From contig NZ_SPQQ01000001.1 in the NCBI RefSeq assembly GCF_004766045.1, positions 124,001-188,000 on the forward strand: DNA of 64,000 nt, written 5' to 3'. The position numbers and the translations under genes were made by a program. Source of the DNA: Desulfosporosinus fructosivorans (GTDB lineage: Bacteria; Bacillota; Desulfitobacteriia; Desulfitobacteriales; Desulfitobacteriaceae). Position 1 is the first letter of the stretch. Every line of letters starts with the position of its first letter. Below are positions 52,902 through 61,564 of the stretch, piece by piece. The notes below the pieces were generated by a model. It ran no database searches and was not told the DNA's origin. It saw only the letters and a program-made list of their open reading frames with translations.

Positions 52902-53234
52902 AATGAAGCATACTAGCAATATAATGATTCTGCATATAAATGCCTTCCATGAAGGGCATTTTTTTCTTTCGAAAGAACTTTCTGCGAAGTGGCGAAGGAT
53001 AAAGGCTGTAAGGTGTCGAACTTTGTATTTAAAGTGATGTCCGACCTAGTACTTTGAAGAGATAAGACAGAATCCTCGTGGTACTGGTACTGGTACTGGA
53101 ATATATTTTGATTTAGATTTGGCTATGTGAATTTGATGGAAAGACGAAAGACAATACACAGTAGACAGTAGACGATAGACGATACACAGTAGACGATAAA
53201 CGATAAACAGTAAACATGTAATGGAGGATAGCTT
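52902..53234. other. Intergenic region with terminator and simple repeats
   Basis: AAATGCCTTC-CAT-GAAGGGCATTTTTTT (52938-52965) forms a terminator-like hairpin after the coiled-coil gene. GGTACT triplet-like units repeat near 53081. The interval ends in the low-complexity tract described separately. No gene is seen. Confidence 0.55.
53153..53214 (+). repeat. Degenerate ACAGTAGACGAT short tandem repeat
   Basis: Variants of CACAGTAGACGATA and ACGATAAACAGTA repeat about six times in 62 bp before the DUF948 ribosome site (GGAGGATAG near 53222). It is like the tracts at 10355 and 11623 in size and drift, although its sequence differs. Confidence 0.7.
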
Positions 53235-53579
53235 ATGATTTATGAAGTGTGTATACTCGTGGCCACCATCATTTTAGGGGTGTTGGGCATTGAATTGGTG
53301 CTTTGGGTGCGCTCGATCCGCAAACTGACGGATGAAGCAAAGCAGTCGATCAAAGTTGTTAATACTCATCTGCCGAGTATGCTTGATGATGTGCAAGCTA
53401 TGACCAACCTTGCCAGACAAACCACGGAGCAGCTGGGAGGTACTGTCAATGAGGTTGCGGTTAGTCTTGAGGATCTGAGAAAAAATCCGTTGCATTTTGT
53501 TTCAGCCATTTTGTTGGCGGCCAAACAAGTGATCGAGCTCTGGAATGAGATTCGTGGCCGAGAAAAGAAAGACGTTTAA
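53235..53579 (+). CDS. DUF948 family membrane protein
   Basis: The 114-residue protein has an N-terminal membrane segment (5-25) followed by a helical domain typical of DUF948. It reads RSIRKLTDEAKQSIKVVNTHLPSMLDDVQAMTNLARQTTEQLGGTVNEVAVSLEDLR. Members are often encoded beside YtxH-domain proteins, as here with the convergent gene at 53684. They are thought to be general stress or envelope proteins in Firmicutes. GGAGGATAG precedes the ATG. Confidence 0.82.
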   Translation: MIYEVCILVATIILGVLGIELVLWVRSIRKLTDEAKQSIKVVNTHLPSMLDDVQAMTNLARQTTEQLGGTVNEVAVSLEDLRKNPLHFVSAILLAAKQVIELWNEIRGREKKDV

Positions 53580-53589
53580 TGACAAATAA

Positions 53590-53612
53590 GGGGCACGATT
53601 TTATCGTGCCCC
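53590..53612. terminator. GGGGCACGAT-TTT-ATCGTGCCCC hairpin
   Basis: Perfect 10-bp arms (53590-53599 and 53603-53612) follow the DUF948 stop by 11 bp. It belongs to the dispersed GGGCACGAT family. Confidence 0.8.
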
Positions 53613-53633
53613 TCAATAATCTAAGCCAATAAA

Positions 53634-53663
53634 GTAAGGGCACGATACTTCGTGCCCTTACTA
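53634..53663. terminator. AGTAAGGGCACGA-TACT-TCGTGCCCTTACT hairpin
   Basis: Perfect 13-bp arms (53634-53646 and 53651-53663) lie between the convergent DUF948 and YtxH genes. It is the second GGGCACGAT-family element in this gap, probably terminating the minus-strand transcript. Confidence 0.8.
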
Positions 53664-53683
53664 ATCACTCTATTTACTACTCA

Positions 53684-54094
53684 TTATTCTTCTTGAAGCG
53701 GAATTTCCGGAACAAGGATTGGAGAATCTATTTCAAGTTCGGTTTGGAGCGAGTCTTCTGTTGGTGCATCCTTGGCAATATTAATGGGTATATACCCGGA
53801 TTTTTTCATTTTCAGGGATTCTTGAATAAAGGTTTGGAGATCTTCAGCTAATTGTTTGCCTTTACCTACCAGATCGGTGCCCTGCTGTTTTATCGCTTCA
53901 GCATGATATGATGTAACGTCCTCGACGTGTTCTATGGCATCGTCGGCTTTTTTATAAATCCCATTACGTAACTCTTTCCCGCTTTTAGGTGCAAACATTA
54001 GGCCGACTACAGCCCCAGCTAGGCCTCCAACGAGGGCCGCCACTGCGATGGTGCTGAGATTAGTAGTCCGATGAGCTTTGTGCATTTTTAGCAT
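53684..54094 (-). CDS. YtxH-domain protein
   Basis: The 136-residue protein starts MLKMHKAHRTTNLSTIAVAALVGGLAGAVVGLMFAPKSGKELR, the hallmark of YtxH proteins. A hydrophobic glycine-rich helix is followed by A-P-x-S-G-K-E-x-R. The remainder is helical (DAIEHVEDVTSYHAEAIKQQGTDLVGKGKQLAEDLQTFI) with an acidic tail. YtxH-type proteins are stress-associated in Bacillus. ATG 54094 has GAAAGGAATG upstream; codons to 54139 are less likely. Convergent with the DUF948 gene. Confidence 0.85.
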   Translation of the reverse strand: MLKMHKAHRTTNLSTIAVAALVGGLAGAVVGLMFAPKSGKELRNGIYKKADDAIEHVEDVTSYHAEAIKQQGTDLVGKGKQLAEDLQTFIQESLKMKKSGYIPINIAKDAPTEDSLQTELEIDSPILVPEIPLQEE

Positions 54095-54244
54095 AAGATC
54101 ATTCCTTTCTTTATTAACACACTTGATGTATTCTATCATATTGCCAACAAAACGTCTAAGGGTATGGGCTTATAGAGAGAACTATGAAAGCATTTTCTGG
54201 AACATAATTCAGATTATCTTTGTTGAAAATATTGGCCTAAAAGA

Positions 54245-54297
54245 TTGATTTCCACTGAGATATAATGTATAAATAGAGGGTGACCGAACAGTCGGTT
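54245..54297 (+). promoter_or_regulatory. RND operon promoter with TetR-type operator
   Basis: TTGATT (54245-54250) and TATAAA (54268-54273) have a 17-bp spacer, a sigma-A-type promoter. Just downstream, TGACCGAACAGTCGGTT (54281-54297) contains 5-bp inverted arms ACCGA/TCGGT. It is placed to cover the start point and looks like a TetR/AcrR operator. The TetR gene at 58819 is the obvious candidate binder. Confidence 0.6.
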
Positions 54298-54372
54298 CTC
54301 GTTTGTTAAAAAAGGTACACAGAGTTCTATGGATGCACACATACAAATTTTAATTAAGTGAGGGAAAAGGGC

Positions 54373-55632
54373 TTGGAAAAGAAGATGGGGAAAACGGGTA
54401 AAAAGGGAAAGATCGTGATTCTACTTGCGGTATTGATGGCTTTTGGAGTAGTGACAGGGTGTAGTTCGGGTAAACCCACTGCTGTAGTAGAAGAAAAATA
54501 TATCCCTGTAGAAGTGGAAGCGGCTGGGATGCAGACGCTCGTCAATACGGCAACTGTCAGTGGTATGATATCTTCCGATACCGATGTTTCCGTGATTCCA
54601 GAGGTTGCAGGGAAAGTTATGTCGGTCAACGTGAAAGTTGGGGACTACGTTAGCCAGGGGGCTGTCCTTTTTAGACTGGACGCCACCGATATTGAAAAAC
54701 AAGTGGGCTCGATGCAGGCCTCGCTTCAATTGGCAGAGGCAAGTTATCAGAAGAACAAAGAACAATGGGATACGGGAAAAACCTCTCTCGAACGTACACA
54801 AGCTCTCGCTAATGAAAAGATCACAGATGCTAAGCAGAACTTAGCGAACACGAAAGCCCTTTATGATGCTGGAGCGGTAGCGAAGGTTCAACTCGACCAG
54901 GCGGAACTAACGTTGAAGGAACTTGAATCGTCGTTTGCCAGTCAGCTCGAACAGCTCGAAGTACAGACTTCGGACAGCACTCTCAAGATGGCAGAGGCCC
55001 AGCTCAACCAAGCGCAGGTGGGATATAATCAGGCCTTAGAGACTTTAGATAATGCTGTCGTAACTGCACCAGTTGACGGAGTCGTCTCTCAGGTCAATGT
55101 CACAGTAGGAAACATGGCCACGAGCGCGCAATCAGCGCTGAGCCTTACGAATAAAAATAGCCTGTATACTACCATCAGTGTGGCAGAGAATTTGGTGAAT
55201 CGCCTGACTCAGGGAAATGTTGTGCAGGTCACGGTTCCCACAGTGTCAGCGGGCAGCTTTGTAGGCAAGATCGATAATATTGGGCCTTCTTCTGACCCGA
55301 AAACCCATCTTTATCCCGTCAAAATCTTAGTCGCCAATGCTGAGGGTTTGATCAAGCCAGGTATGTTTGTCAAAGTCCAACTTACGACCGAAGAGAAGGC
55401 GGGCGTCATGGCCATTAAGAGTGAGGCGGTCGTTCTGAAGAACGATAAGACCATTGTTTATGTGGTAGACGGGGATAAGGCCGTTGCTAAAGAGGTTGTA
55501 ACGGGTCTAGATACGGGGGTAGATATCGAAATCCTCAAGGGGTTAACTCAGGGGGACCAGGTGATCATTAAAGGGCAAACGTTAGTTGCCGATGGCCACA
55601 AGGTGAAGGTTGTGGGAGGGGAAGAGTCTTGA
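54373..55632 (+). CDS. RND efflux periplasmic-adaptor-type lipoprotein (HlyD/MFP family)
   Basis: The 419-residue protein has a lipobox VVTGCSS near residue 25-31 after a basic start. Its lipoyl halves (SVIPEVAGKVMSVNVKVGDYVSQGAVLFRLD near 75-105 and APVDGVVSQVNVTVGNMA near 230) flank an alpha-helical hairpin. A beta-barrel and membrane-proximal domain end the protein. It links the RND pump to outer partners. The start is uncertain: TTG 54373 has AGGG eight bases ahead, while GTG 54358 and ATG 54385 are alternatives. It overlaps the pump gene by 4 bp. Confidence 0.9.
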   Translation: MEKKMGKTGKKGKIVILLAVLMAFGVVTGCSSGKPTAVVEEKYIPVEVEAAGMQTLVNTATVSGMISSDTDVSVIPEVAGKVMSVNVKVGDYVSQGAVLFRLDATDIEKQVGSMQASLQLAEASYQKNKEQWDTGKTSLERTQALANEKITDAKQNLANTKALYDAGAVAKVQLDQAELTLKELESSFASQLEQLEVQTSDSTLKMAEAQLNQAQVGYNQALETLDNAVVTAPVDGVVSQVNVTVGNMATSAQSALSLTNKNSLYTTISVAENLVNRLTQGNVVQVTVPTVSAGSFVGKIDNIGPSSDPKTHLYPVKILVANAEGLIKPGMFVKVQLTTEEKAGVMAIKSEAVVLKNDKTIVYVVDGDKAVAKEVVTGLDTGVDIEILKGLTQGDQVIIKGQTLVADGHKVKVVGGEES

Positions 55633-58600
55633 AGCTAGCTGAAGTATCGGTTAAGCGCCCAGTCACAATCATCATGGCAATGCTGGTTATCATTCTTTTG
55701 GGTGGTATTTCCATGTCCCGGCTGCCTATCGATCTTTTGCCGAACATTGAAGTTCCTGTTTCGATTGTTGTGACGCAGTATTCTGGCGTAGGTCCTCAGG
55801 AAATTGAGAAGCTCATTACCAATCCCTTGGAAGGGGCCGTTTCTACAGTAGAAAATATTGATACGGTTACGTCTCAAACCACTGAGGGGAGCTCCGTTGT
55901 CATAGCGCAGTTCAAGAACGGTACTGACATGGACTTCGCAACTCTCCAGATGAGGGAGAAAGTTGATCAGATTAAAAGTAGTTTGCCTTCTGAGGCTGGG
56001 GCGCCGATGGTCATGAAGCTTGACTTAGGTGCGATGCCTGTTGTTACTCTGACCCTTAGTGGACATGATGCGGACCTCGCTAAGCTGCAATCTATTGCCG
56101 AGGATAAGCTTAAACCTCAGCTTGAGCGGGTGGCCGGGGCTGCTTCTGTTTCGGTTGTCGGAGGGTATGAAGACCAGATTAAAATCAAAACCCATCTGGA
56201 AAAAATGAACGGCTATGGCCTAACCATCAATTCCTTAGCCCTGCTGATTGGTTCAGAAAACCTCAATGCCCCAGGGGGTGAGGTTCAAAAGGGCACGCAG
56301 GAACTCACGATTCGAACAACGGGCGAGTTCCAATCCTTGGATGAAATAAAAGAGCTTTTGATTCCTCTGCCTAGTGGAGGGCAGATCAGATTAAAGGATA
56401 TTGCGGATGTAGGTTTAGAACATAAAGACGTTACCGCGATCTCTAAATCGAATGGTGAAAAAAGTGTCAGTATCTCGGTCCAAAAACAATCGGGAACGAA
56501 TACTGTTGCGGTATCAGATGGGGTCAATGCTGCCGTCGTAGCATTTGCCCAAGAATACCCTGACCTCCAAATTAATACAGTGCTAGACCAGTCTGTTGAA
56601 ATCAAGCAATCTATTAAAACCGTCGAAAACGAGGCTATTATGGGTGGGCTTCTAGCCATTGTGGTAGTGTTCCTTTTCTTCCATAATATCCGAACAACGT
56701 TTATTACCGCTACAGCGATTCCAATTGCCATGATGGCGACCTTTGCTGTTCTGTATTTTGCAGGGATTACGATTAATATGATGACCCTCGGGGGACTGAC
56801 TCTGGCAATGGGACGCTTGGTCGATGATAATATCGTGGCCTTGGAGAATATTCATCGACATCGCAAGGAAGGATACTCTAAAGTCGATGCTGCTATTAAA
56901 GGGGTGTCCGAGGTTGGGATGGCTATTTTTGCCTCCACGTTGACCACGGTCGCTGTCTTTCTCCCGATCGTCTTTGTTCAAGGCATCGTGGCTACTATTT
57001 TCCGAGAATTAGCTATGACATTCGCCATATCTCTTATGGCTTCACTTCTCGTGTCGTTGACCTTAGTTCCGACGCTTTCCGCGAAGCTTATGCAAGCGGA
57101 AGCTATTCCTGAGGGGCGTACTGGAGTTAAGGGGGCAGTTGACCGCTTTAGCCGCTGGTTTGACAGGTTGTTTGGGCGAATTGAAGCGACTTATAAGAAG
57201 CTTTTGCACTATGGATTGCATCATCGTAAGACCGTTATGGTGATTGCGACGCTTGTCTTTGTTATTTCGGGCGCTTCCGCTCTCAGTTTAGGAGCAGAAT
57301 TCATGCCCGCGTCCGATGTTGGGCAATTAACTATTAACGCTACTCTGCCGGATGGGGCAAAACTTCAGCACACAGAAGAGGTGGTTGCCGAGATTGAGGG
57401 GAAGATAGAAGGGATTACCGAGATTGAAACGGCCTTTACCCAAATTGGGGGGAGCGGAGGGCTTTCATTCGGAGGGGATACCACAAATTCTGGCTCAATC
57501 AGTATTCAATTAGTTGATTTAAACGCTCGAGATCGCAGTGTTGAACAGGTGGGTGATGAAATTCGTTCTTTAACGAAGGACATGGCTGGTGTCGAGATTG
57601 CGGTTACGATTACAGATACTATGCAAATGGGGGGCTCGTCAACCCCTATTGACATTGCTGTTAAAGGAGAAGAGCTCGATCAACTTAAGAAGATTGGAAC
57701 TGAGATACAGACTATTGTTGCTACGGTTGATGGAACTCGCGAAGTTAAAACGAGCATGACGGAAGGAGTTCCGGAGGTCGTAGTCAAGGTCAATCGTTTG
57801 AATGCTACTCAATTCGGGTTATCGGCTGCTCAGATTTCTCAGGCGGTAAAGGGAACTATTTCTGGAACCACTGCGACACGCTATCGCTATGAAGGGACAG
57901 AAATCGATGTCGTACTGAGCGGGGACGATACGTTTAAGACGAGTCTTGAGAATTTAGGGCAGACTCCGATTCCCACACCTTCTGGAATCACAGTTCCGCT
58001 AAGTCAAGTGGCTACGGTGGAGATGGGACGTGGTCCAGTGATGATTCAGCGTACGGGACAGACCCGAGTAATCCATGTCACAAGTCAGATTATTAATCGA
58101 GATTTAAAGAGCATCACGACGGATATTGAAAATAAGTTAAAGGAGTATCAGATTGCTGATGGGTACACGTATGAAGTAATCGGAGAGAATAAAGAGCTTA
58201 TGGACTCGTTTAAGGATTTAGGGCTCGCTCTAATCCTGGCGATTCTGCTTGTATACATGATTTTAGCAGCTCAGTTCGAGTCTTTATTACATCCGTTTAC
58301 GATTATCTTATCCTTGCCGATGGGCTTTTCTGGTGGGATGCTGGGTCTATTCATTACCAGAACCACCTTAAGCGTACCCTCGTTTATTGGGTTAATTCTA
58401 TTAGTAGGTATTGCCGTGAGTAATGCCATTGTCTTGGTAGATTATATTATCAAACGTAGAGAACGAGGAGAGGAACGGGAAGAGGCTATCGAAAATGCTG
58501 GGCCGATTCGCTTGCGACCCATTCTGATGACGACACTCGCAACCATCCTTGGTCTTCTGCCGATGGCTTTAGGTATCGGAGAAGGCTCAGAAACAATGGC

Positions 58601-58757
58601 TCCGATGGCAGTGGTGGTTATTTTTGGACTCACGCTCTCTACGGTTTCCACCTTGTTACTAGTGCCTGTAATATATACGATATTTGAAGACATTCGAGAT
58701 TCTAGGAAGCGGAAAAAGGAAAAACGCATCGCGACACAAACTTCGCACTCAGTTTAA
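55629..58757 (+). CDS. RND-family efflux pump (AcrB/HAE1-like permease)
   Basis: The 1042-residue protein has the RND layout: a first helix (MAMLVIILLGGISMSRLPIDLLPNIEVP), a large outer domain, helices 2-7, a second outer domain and final helices. In helix 4, the family motif GGLTLAMGRLVDDNIVALENI provides the proton-relay Asp residues, and GLILLVGIAVSNAIVLVDYI is the C-terminal counterpart. It should export hydrophobic compounds by proton antiport. TTG 55629 overlaps the adaptor stop TGA. With the TolC-like protein upstream this would be a complete tripartite set by type. Confidence 0.95.
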   Translation: MKLAEVSVKRPVTIIMAMLVIILLGGISMSRLPIDLLPNIEVPVSIVVTQYSGVGPQEIEKLITNPLEGAVSTVENIDTVTSQTTEGSSVVIAQFKNGTDMDFATLQMREKVDQIKSSLPSEAGAPMVMKLDLGAMPVVTLTLSGHDADLAKLQSIAEDKLKPQLERVAGAASVSVVGGYEDQIKIKTHLEKMNGYGLTINSLALLIGSENLNAPGGEVQKGTQELTIRTTGEFQSLDEIKELLIPLPSGGQIRLKDIADVGLEHKDVTAISKSNGEKSVSISVQKQSGTNTVAVSDGVNAAVVAFAQEYPDLQINTVLDQSVEIKQSIKTVENEAIMGGLLAIVVVFLFFHNIRTTFITATAIPIAMMATFAVLYFAGITINMMTLGGLTLAMGRLVDDNIVALENIHRHRKEGYSKVDAAIKGVSEVGMAIFASTLTTVAVFLPIVFVQGIVATIFRELAMTFAISLMASLLVSLTLVPTLSAKLMQAEAIPEGRTGVKGAVDRFSRWFDRLFGRIEATYKKLLHYGLHHRKTVMVIATLVFVISGASALSLGAEFMPASDVGQLTINATLPDGAKLQHTEEVVAEIEGKIEGITEIETAFTQIGGSGGLSFGGDTTNSGSISIQLVDLNARDRSVEQVGDEIRSLTKDMAGVEIAVTITDTMQMGGSSTPIDIAVKGEELDQLKKIGTEIQTIVATVDGTREVKTSMTEGVPEVVVKVNRLNATQFGLSAAQISQAVKGTISGTTATRYRYEGTEIDVVLSGDDTFKTSLENLGQTPIPTPSGITVPLSQVATVEMGRGPVMIQRTGQTRVIHVTSQIINRDLKSITTDIENKLKEYQIADGYTYEVIGENKELMDSFKDLGLALILAILLVYMILAAQFESLLHPFTIILSLPMGFSGGMLGLFITRTTLSVPSFIGLILLVGIAVSNAIVLVDYIIKRRERGEEREEAIENAGPIRLRPILMTTLATILGLLPMALGIGEGSETMAPMAVVVIFGLTLSTVSTLLLVPVIYTIFEDIRDSRKRKKEKRIATQTSHSV

Positions 58758-58764
58758 AGGTGAG

Positions 58765-58790
58765 ATTTGAGGCTCGAAAGAGCCTCAAAT
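58765..58790. terminator. Hairpin between RND pump and TetR genes
   Basis: ATTTGAGGCTC-GAAA-GAGCCTCAAAT has perfect 11-bp arms and a GAAA tetraloop. It lacks a T-run and may attenuate read-through into the TetR gene or stabilise the pump mRNA. Confidence 0.75.
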
Positions 58791-58818
58791 GCCCAATTGG
58801 GTAATTTAAGGAGATGAT

Positions 58819-59397
58819 ATTACGGGCGCACGAGAAGAAAAATACAAAGACATCATTAAAGCTGCAATTCGAGTTTTTTCTGTACATGGCTTCGACGGCG
58901 CGAAAATGGAGAACATTGCCAAAGAAGCTGGAATCGGTAAAGGTACTGTATATGAGTACTTTGAAAGCAAAGAACAATTATTTGAAGAAATAATGAAATT
59001 CAGTATCGAGAAATTTCGCCAAGGGCTGAAGGACAGCATAGATCAAGGGGATACCATCGAGGGAAAGATCGTAAACTGCTCTCGCTTTAATGCAGAATTT
59101 TTGAGCAGTCATATGGATTTAGTGCAAATAGCCATGAAGGTTAAATTACTCTCGAAAGAAGTGCGTGTTCATCACCTTGCAACTCAAGTGGCTATTATGG
59201 AACATTACACAGAGATGGTCAGAGTAGCGAAAGAAAAAGGCGAGTTTAGCCCCGACCTCGATGAAGAATTGGCAACCTATTGTATTATGGGGACACTCGA
59301 TCAGTTTTGTAAGCAACGCGTCTTTTTTGATCCTCGTCCTTTAGGCGAAATTGATCATCAGGCGATTGTGAGTTTAATGTTGAAGGGACTGAGATAG
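58819..59397 (+). CDS. TetR/AcrR-family regulator with apparent ATT start
   Basis: The frame reads [ATT]TGAREEKYKDIIKAAIRVFSVHGFDGAKMENIAKEAGIGKGTVYEYFESKEQLFEE, a full TetR DNA-binding domain, then a ligand domain, 192 residues in total. The first ATG in frame (58906) would delete the first helix. Upstream of it there is no ATG, GTG or TTG before the stop at 58807. AAGGAG at 58808-58813 sits five bases before ATT 58819. An ATT start is thus the best reading, unless an indel hides an ATG at 58814. It likely represses the RND operon. Confidence 0.85.
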   Translation: MTGAREEKYKDIIKAAIRVFSVHGFDGAKMENIAKEAGIGKGTVYEYFESKEQLFEEIMKFSIEKFRQGLKDSIDQGDTIEGKIVNCSRFNAEFLSSHMDLVQIAMKVKLLSKEVRVHHLATQVAIMEHYTEMVRVAKEKGEFSPDLDEELATYCIMGTLDQFCKQRVFFDPRPLGEIDHQAIVSLMLKGLR

Positions 59398-59777
59398 TCC
59401 AAATTGTGAACTCGTTCAACCAAAATAGAACATCAAGAGCTCCCACTTCACAGGTGAGAGTCTTACGAGTGGATAAGCAAACCCCCAAAAGTAGACAGAC
59501 AGCTTTTAAAGTCTTGAGCTACTTTTGGGGGTTCAACTATGGCGAAAAACAAAAAAGTTTTGAAATTAATTTAATAAAGATTAAATTTACTATAGCAAAA
59601 TTAACAGTTTTACCAAGAACTTACAAGAAAGAATGGTAAAAGTTTGAAAATATTAGACTAAACACGCGATTGCTGTATTTATTACAGGAATTATAAGGAT
59701 ATTTCGGTAAAGGATTATTTTCATTTTAGTGGAATAGACTATCGATAAGTGAAAATAATTCAAGGAGGTAGACCTGT
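59398..59777. other. Intergenic region with IS-like palindrome
   Basis: AACCCCCAAAAGTAG (59480-59494) and its exact complement (59519-59533) form 15-bp arms. The right arm is followed by a short frame MAKNKKVLKLI that stops at once, as in a cut transposase. A CTCCCACTT...GAGTCTTACGAGTGG stretch near 59436-59470 resembles IS200/IS605-type end hairpins. No intact gene is seen until 59778. Confidence 0.5.
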
Positions 59778-59969
59778 GTGAACAGAAGAACCTGTCCTCA
59801 CTGTAAAGGGCGATCATACTCTGCCTATAGTGGGCTGAACTGGGATTGCCCATACTGCGGGAAAAATATGGATAATGTTGATAACGAACTTTGTGATATT
59901 CCTAGCCCTGAATTGGAAGAGGAAACACCCACCATCAAGCTTTATGCGATAAATGGGGGGAAGTACTGA
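59778..59969 (+). CDS. Small zinc-ribbon protein
   Basis: The 63-residue protein has CPHCKGRSYSAYSGLNWDCPYCGKN: two C-x2-C knuckles 16 residues apart, expected to bind zinc. The C-terminal half is acidic (DNELCDIPSPELEEETPTIK). The GTG start has GGAGGTAG six bases upstream. Its last 35 bp overlap the convergent DUF2508 gene. It could be a regulator or ribosome-associated protein; function is not known. Confidence 0.75.
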   Translation: MNRRTCPHCKGRSYSAYSGLNWDCPYCGKNMDNVDNELCDIPSPELEEETPTIKLYAINGGKY

Positions 59970-60267
59970 AGAGTGCCCCATAGAAGGCATGATGATGAAG
60001 GTGCCCATCTAAAGAAAAAGGTGGTTTGTTAAGGCCTTGCATTATACGGTATCGTTTATTGAGAAGACTATAATGAGTTTCCGCTAAGAGTAGCTCAAGC
60101 ACCGCAAGTTCTACGTACTCTGGGGCTGCGTATTCAAAGTGATTCCAAGCATAGTGTATCTTGTTTTTCGCTTCTTCAATTTCTAAGATCAAGCGTTCTG
60201 CCTCGCTGAGCAGCGGTCGTTCTGGGGCAGTAACAGATAATAAGAAGTTCTTAACTAAAGTCTTCAT
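59935..60267 (-). CDS. DUF2508 (YaaL-like) protein
   Basis: The 110-residue protein reads MKTLVKNFLLSVTAPERPLLSEAERLILEIEEAKNKIHYAWNHFEYAAPEYVELAVLELLLAETHYSLLNKRYR. This matches DUF2508/YaaL, small helical proteins of sporulating Firmicutes. The last 30 residues are histidine-rich and less typical. ATG 60267 is used, with GAGGTG 12 bases upstream; GTG 60282 overlaps that site. The 3' end overlaps the zinc-ribbon gene. Confidence 0.75.
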   Translation of the reverse strand: MKTLVKNFLLSVTAPERPLLSEAERLILEIEEAKNKIHYAWNHFEYAAPEYVELAVLELLLAETHYSLLNKRYRIMQGLNKPPFSLDGHLHHHAFYGALFSTSPHLSHKA

Positions 60268-60564
60268 AAAAATCAGCCACACCTCACTTAATGCTTATGG
60301 CCATTCTGACCGTCACGGCGACTTGCCATCCTTTGCGGCTTTATATCTAATACATCCTGTTTGAATCTCGGCAAGCCTAACTAAGACTTGGCGACCGTAA
60401 CTAAGCTTAGCGATCGCCAAGGTTCTTTGTTAGTCCGTTCAAATATATGTACATGTTTGTTTGGATATGCCCAATGAAGTCAAATAAATAGCGTCCTTTA
60501 ATATTGTGTTGTTATAAAACTCACCTCAATTGGGAAAGACTAGAAATAGTCTAAACTTTAAGAG

Positions 60565-61542
60565 GTGATTTGTATTTTATTACCAGACCGACGATGTCGG
60601 AAATCTTCCGCAATCTGCTTGTGCGGGATGATGTGCTTGTTTCTGTGGCAAGCCTGCATCTTTCCTGCTCTAGGGCAAGGAAGCGCCAATGAGTCCGGTG
60701 ATCCAATAAAAATAAATAAGAATATTAGTATTGTGGTACAGCGTGGAGAAACCCTTTGGGAACTGGCACAAAGCCATCAAACGACAGTTGATGAAATTGT
60801 AAAGCTTAACAAAATCAAAAGCCCTAACAACATCAGAGAAGGGCAATCCTTATGGGTCCCGAGCCGAGTGCTGGAGGAGAAACCTAAAAAAATTGAAGAT
60901 ATTATGTTGACGGATTACCCAATTGAGCCTTCACGATCGTGGTGGGTAAATGCTTTAAGGAGACGAATTGTCCAGGTAGAATCCTTATACTCTCAAGCGA
61001 GCAGTACTCAATTGCAAAAGTCAATAATTCCAACCTTCGAAATCTTTGTAAACCGAGAAACACCTGAGCCTGATCTTCCCTTAAATGTTCCTAAGGTAAT
61101 AGACGAGATTCAGAAACTGGCAGTGTTAAAACCACCTTCCATAGGGACTGAAAGCCAAATCCTCTCTCGCAGCTTAGGACGTTTGGTCTCCAAAGAGGAC
61201 GTGGAACTATTAAGCCGTGTCATTCATGGTGAAGCTCGAGGAGAAAACTTCGAGGGACAAGTAGCCGTTGGAGCTGTTGTACTGAATCGTTTGAAAGACC
61301 CACGTTTTCCAAAAACCATACGCGCGGTCGTTTACCAAGCAGGAGCATTTACTGCAGTAGATGACAAGCAGATTCATCTAGACCCCAATGATCAATCGTA
61401 TAAGGCTGCAGAAGCAGCATTAGCTGGCCAGGATCCGACGAACGGAGCATTATTTTACTTCAACCCAAGTATCGCCACAGATCGTTGGATCAAGAGTCGA
61501 GCCGTCGTCAAACGAATCGGGAACCATACGTTTAGTATCTAA
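60565..61542 (+). CDS. SleB-type cell wall hydrolase with LysM domain
   Basis: The 325-residue secreted protein has a signal peptide with an RRCRKSS charged start, a LysM domain (about 52-105, VQRGETLWELAQSHQTTVDEIVKLN) and a C-terminal hydrolase_2 domain (about 210-325). The hydrolase domain has the catalytic Glu in LLSRVIHGEARGENFEGQVAVGAVVLNRL. It is like SleB/CwlJ spore-cortex lytic enzymes. The start is unclear: GTG 60565 lies within the GAGGTG that looks like the ribosome site, whereas ATT 60574 is six bases after it. Terminator at 61565. Confidence 0.92.
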   Translation: MICILLPDRRCRKSSAICLCGMMCLFLWQACIFPALGQGSANESGDPIKINKNISIVVQRGETLWELAQSHQTTVDEIVKLNKIKSPNNIREGQSLWVPSRVLEEKPKKIEDIMLTDYPIEPSRSWWVNALRRRIVQVESLYSQASSTQLQKSIIPTFEIFVNRETPEPDLPLNVPKVIDEIQKLAVLKPPSIGTESQILSRSLGRLVSKEDVELLSRVIHGEARGENFEGQVAVGAVVLNRLKDPRFPKTIRAVVYQAGAFTAVDDKQIHLDPNDQSYKAAEAALAGQDPTNGALFYFNPSIATDRWIKSRAVVKRIGNHTFSI

Positions 61543-61564
61543 GGGAAATGAAGTTTTCCTGAAG

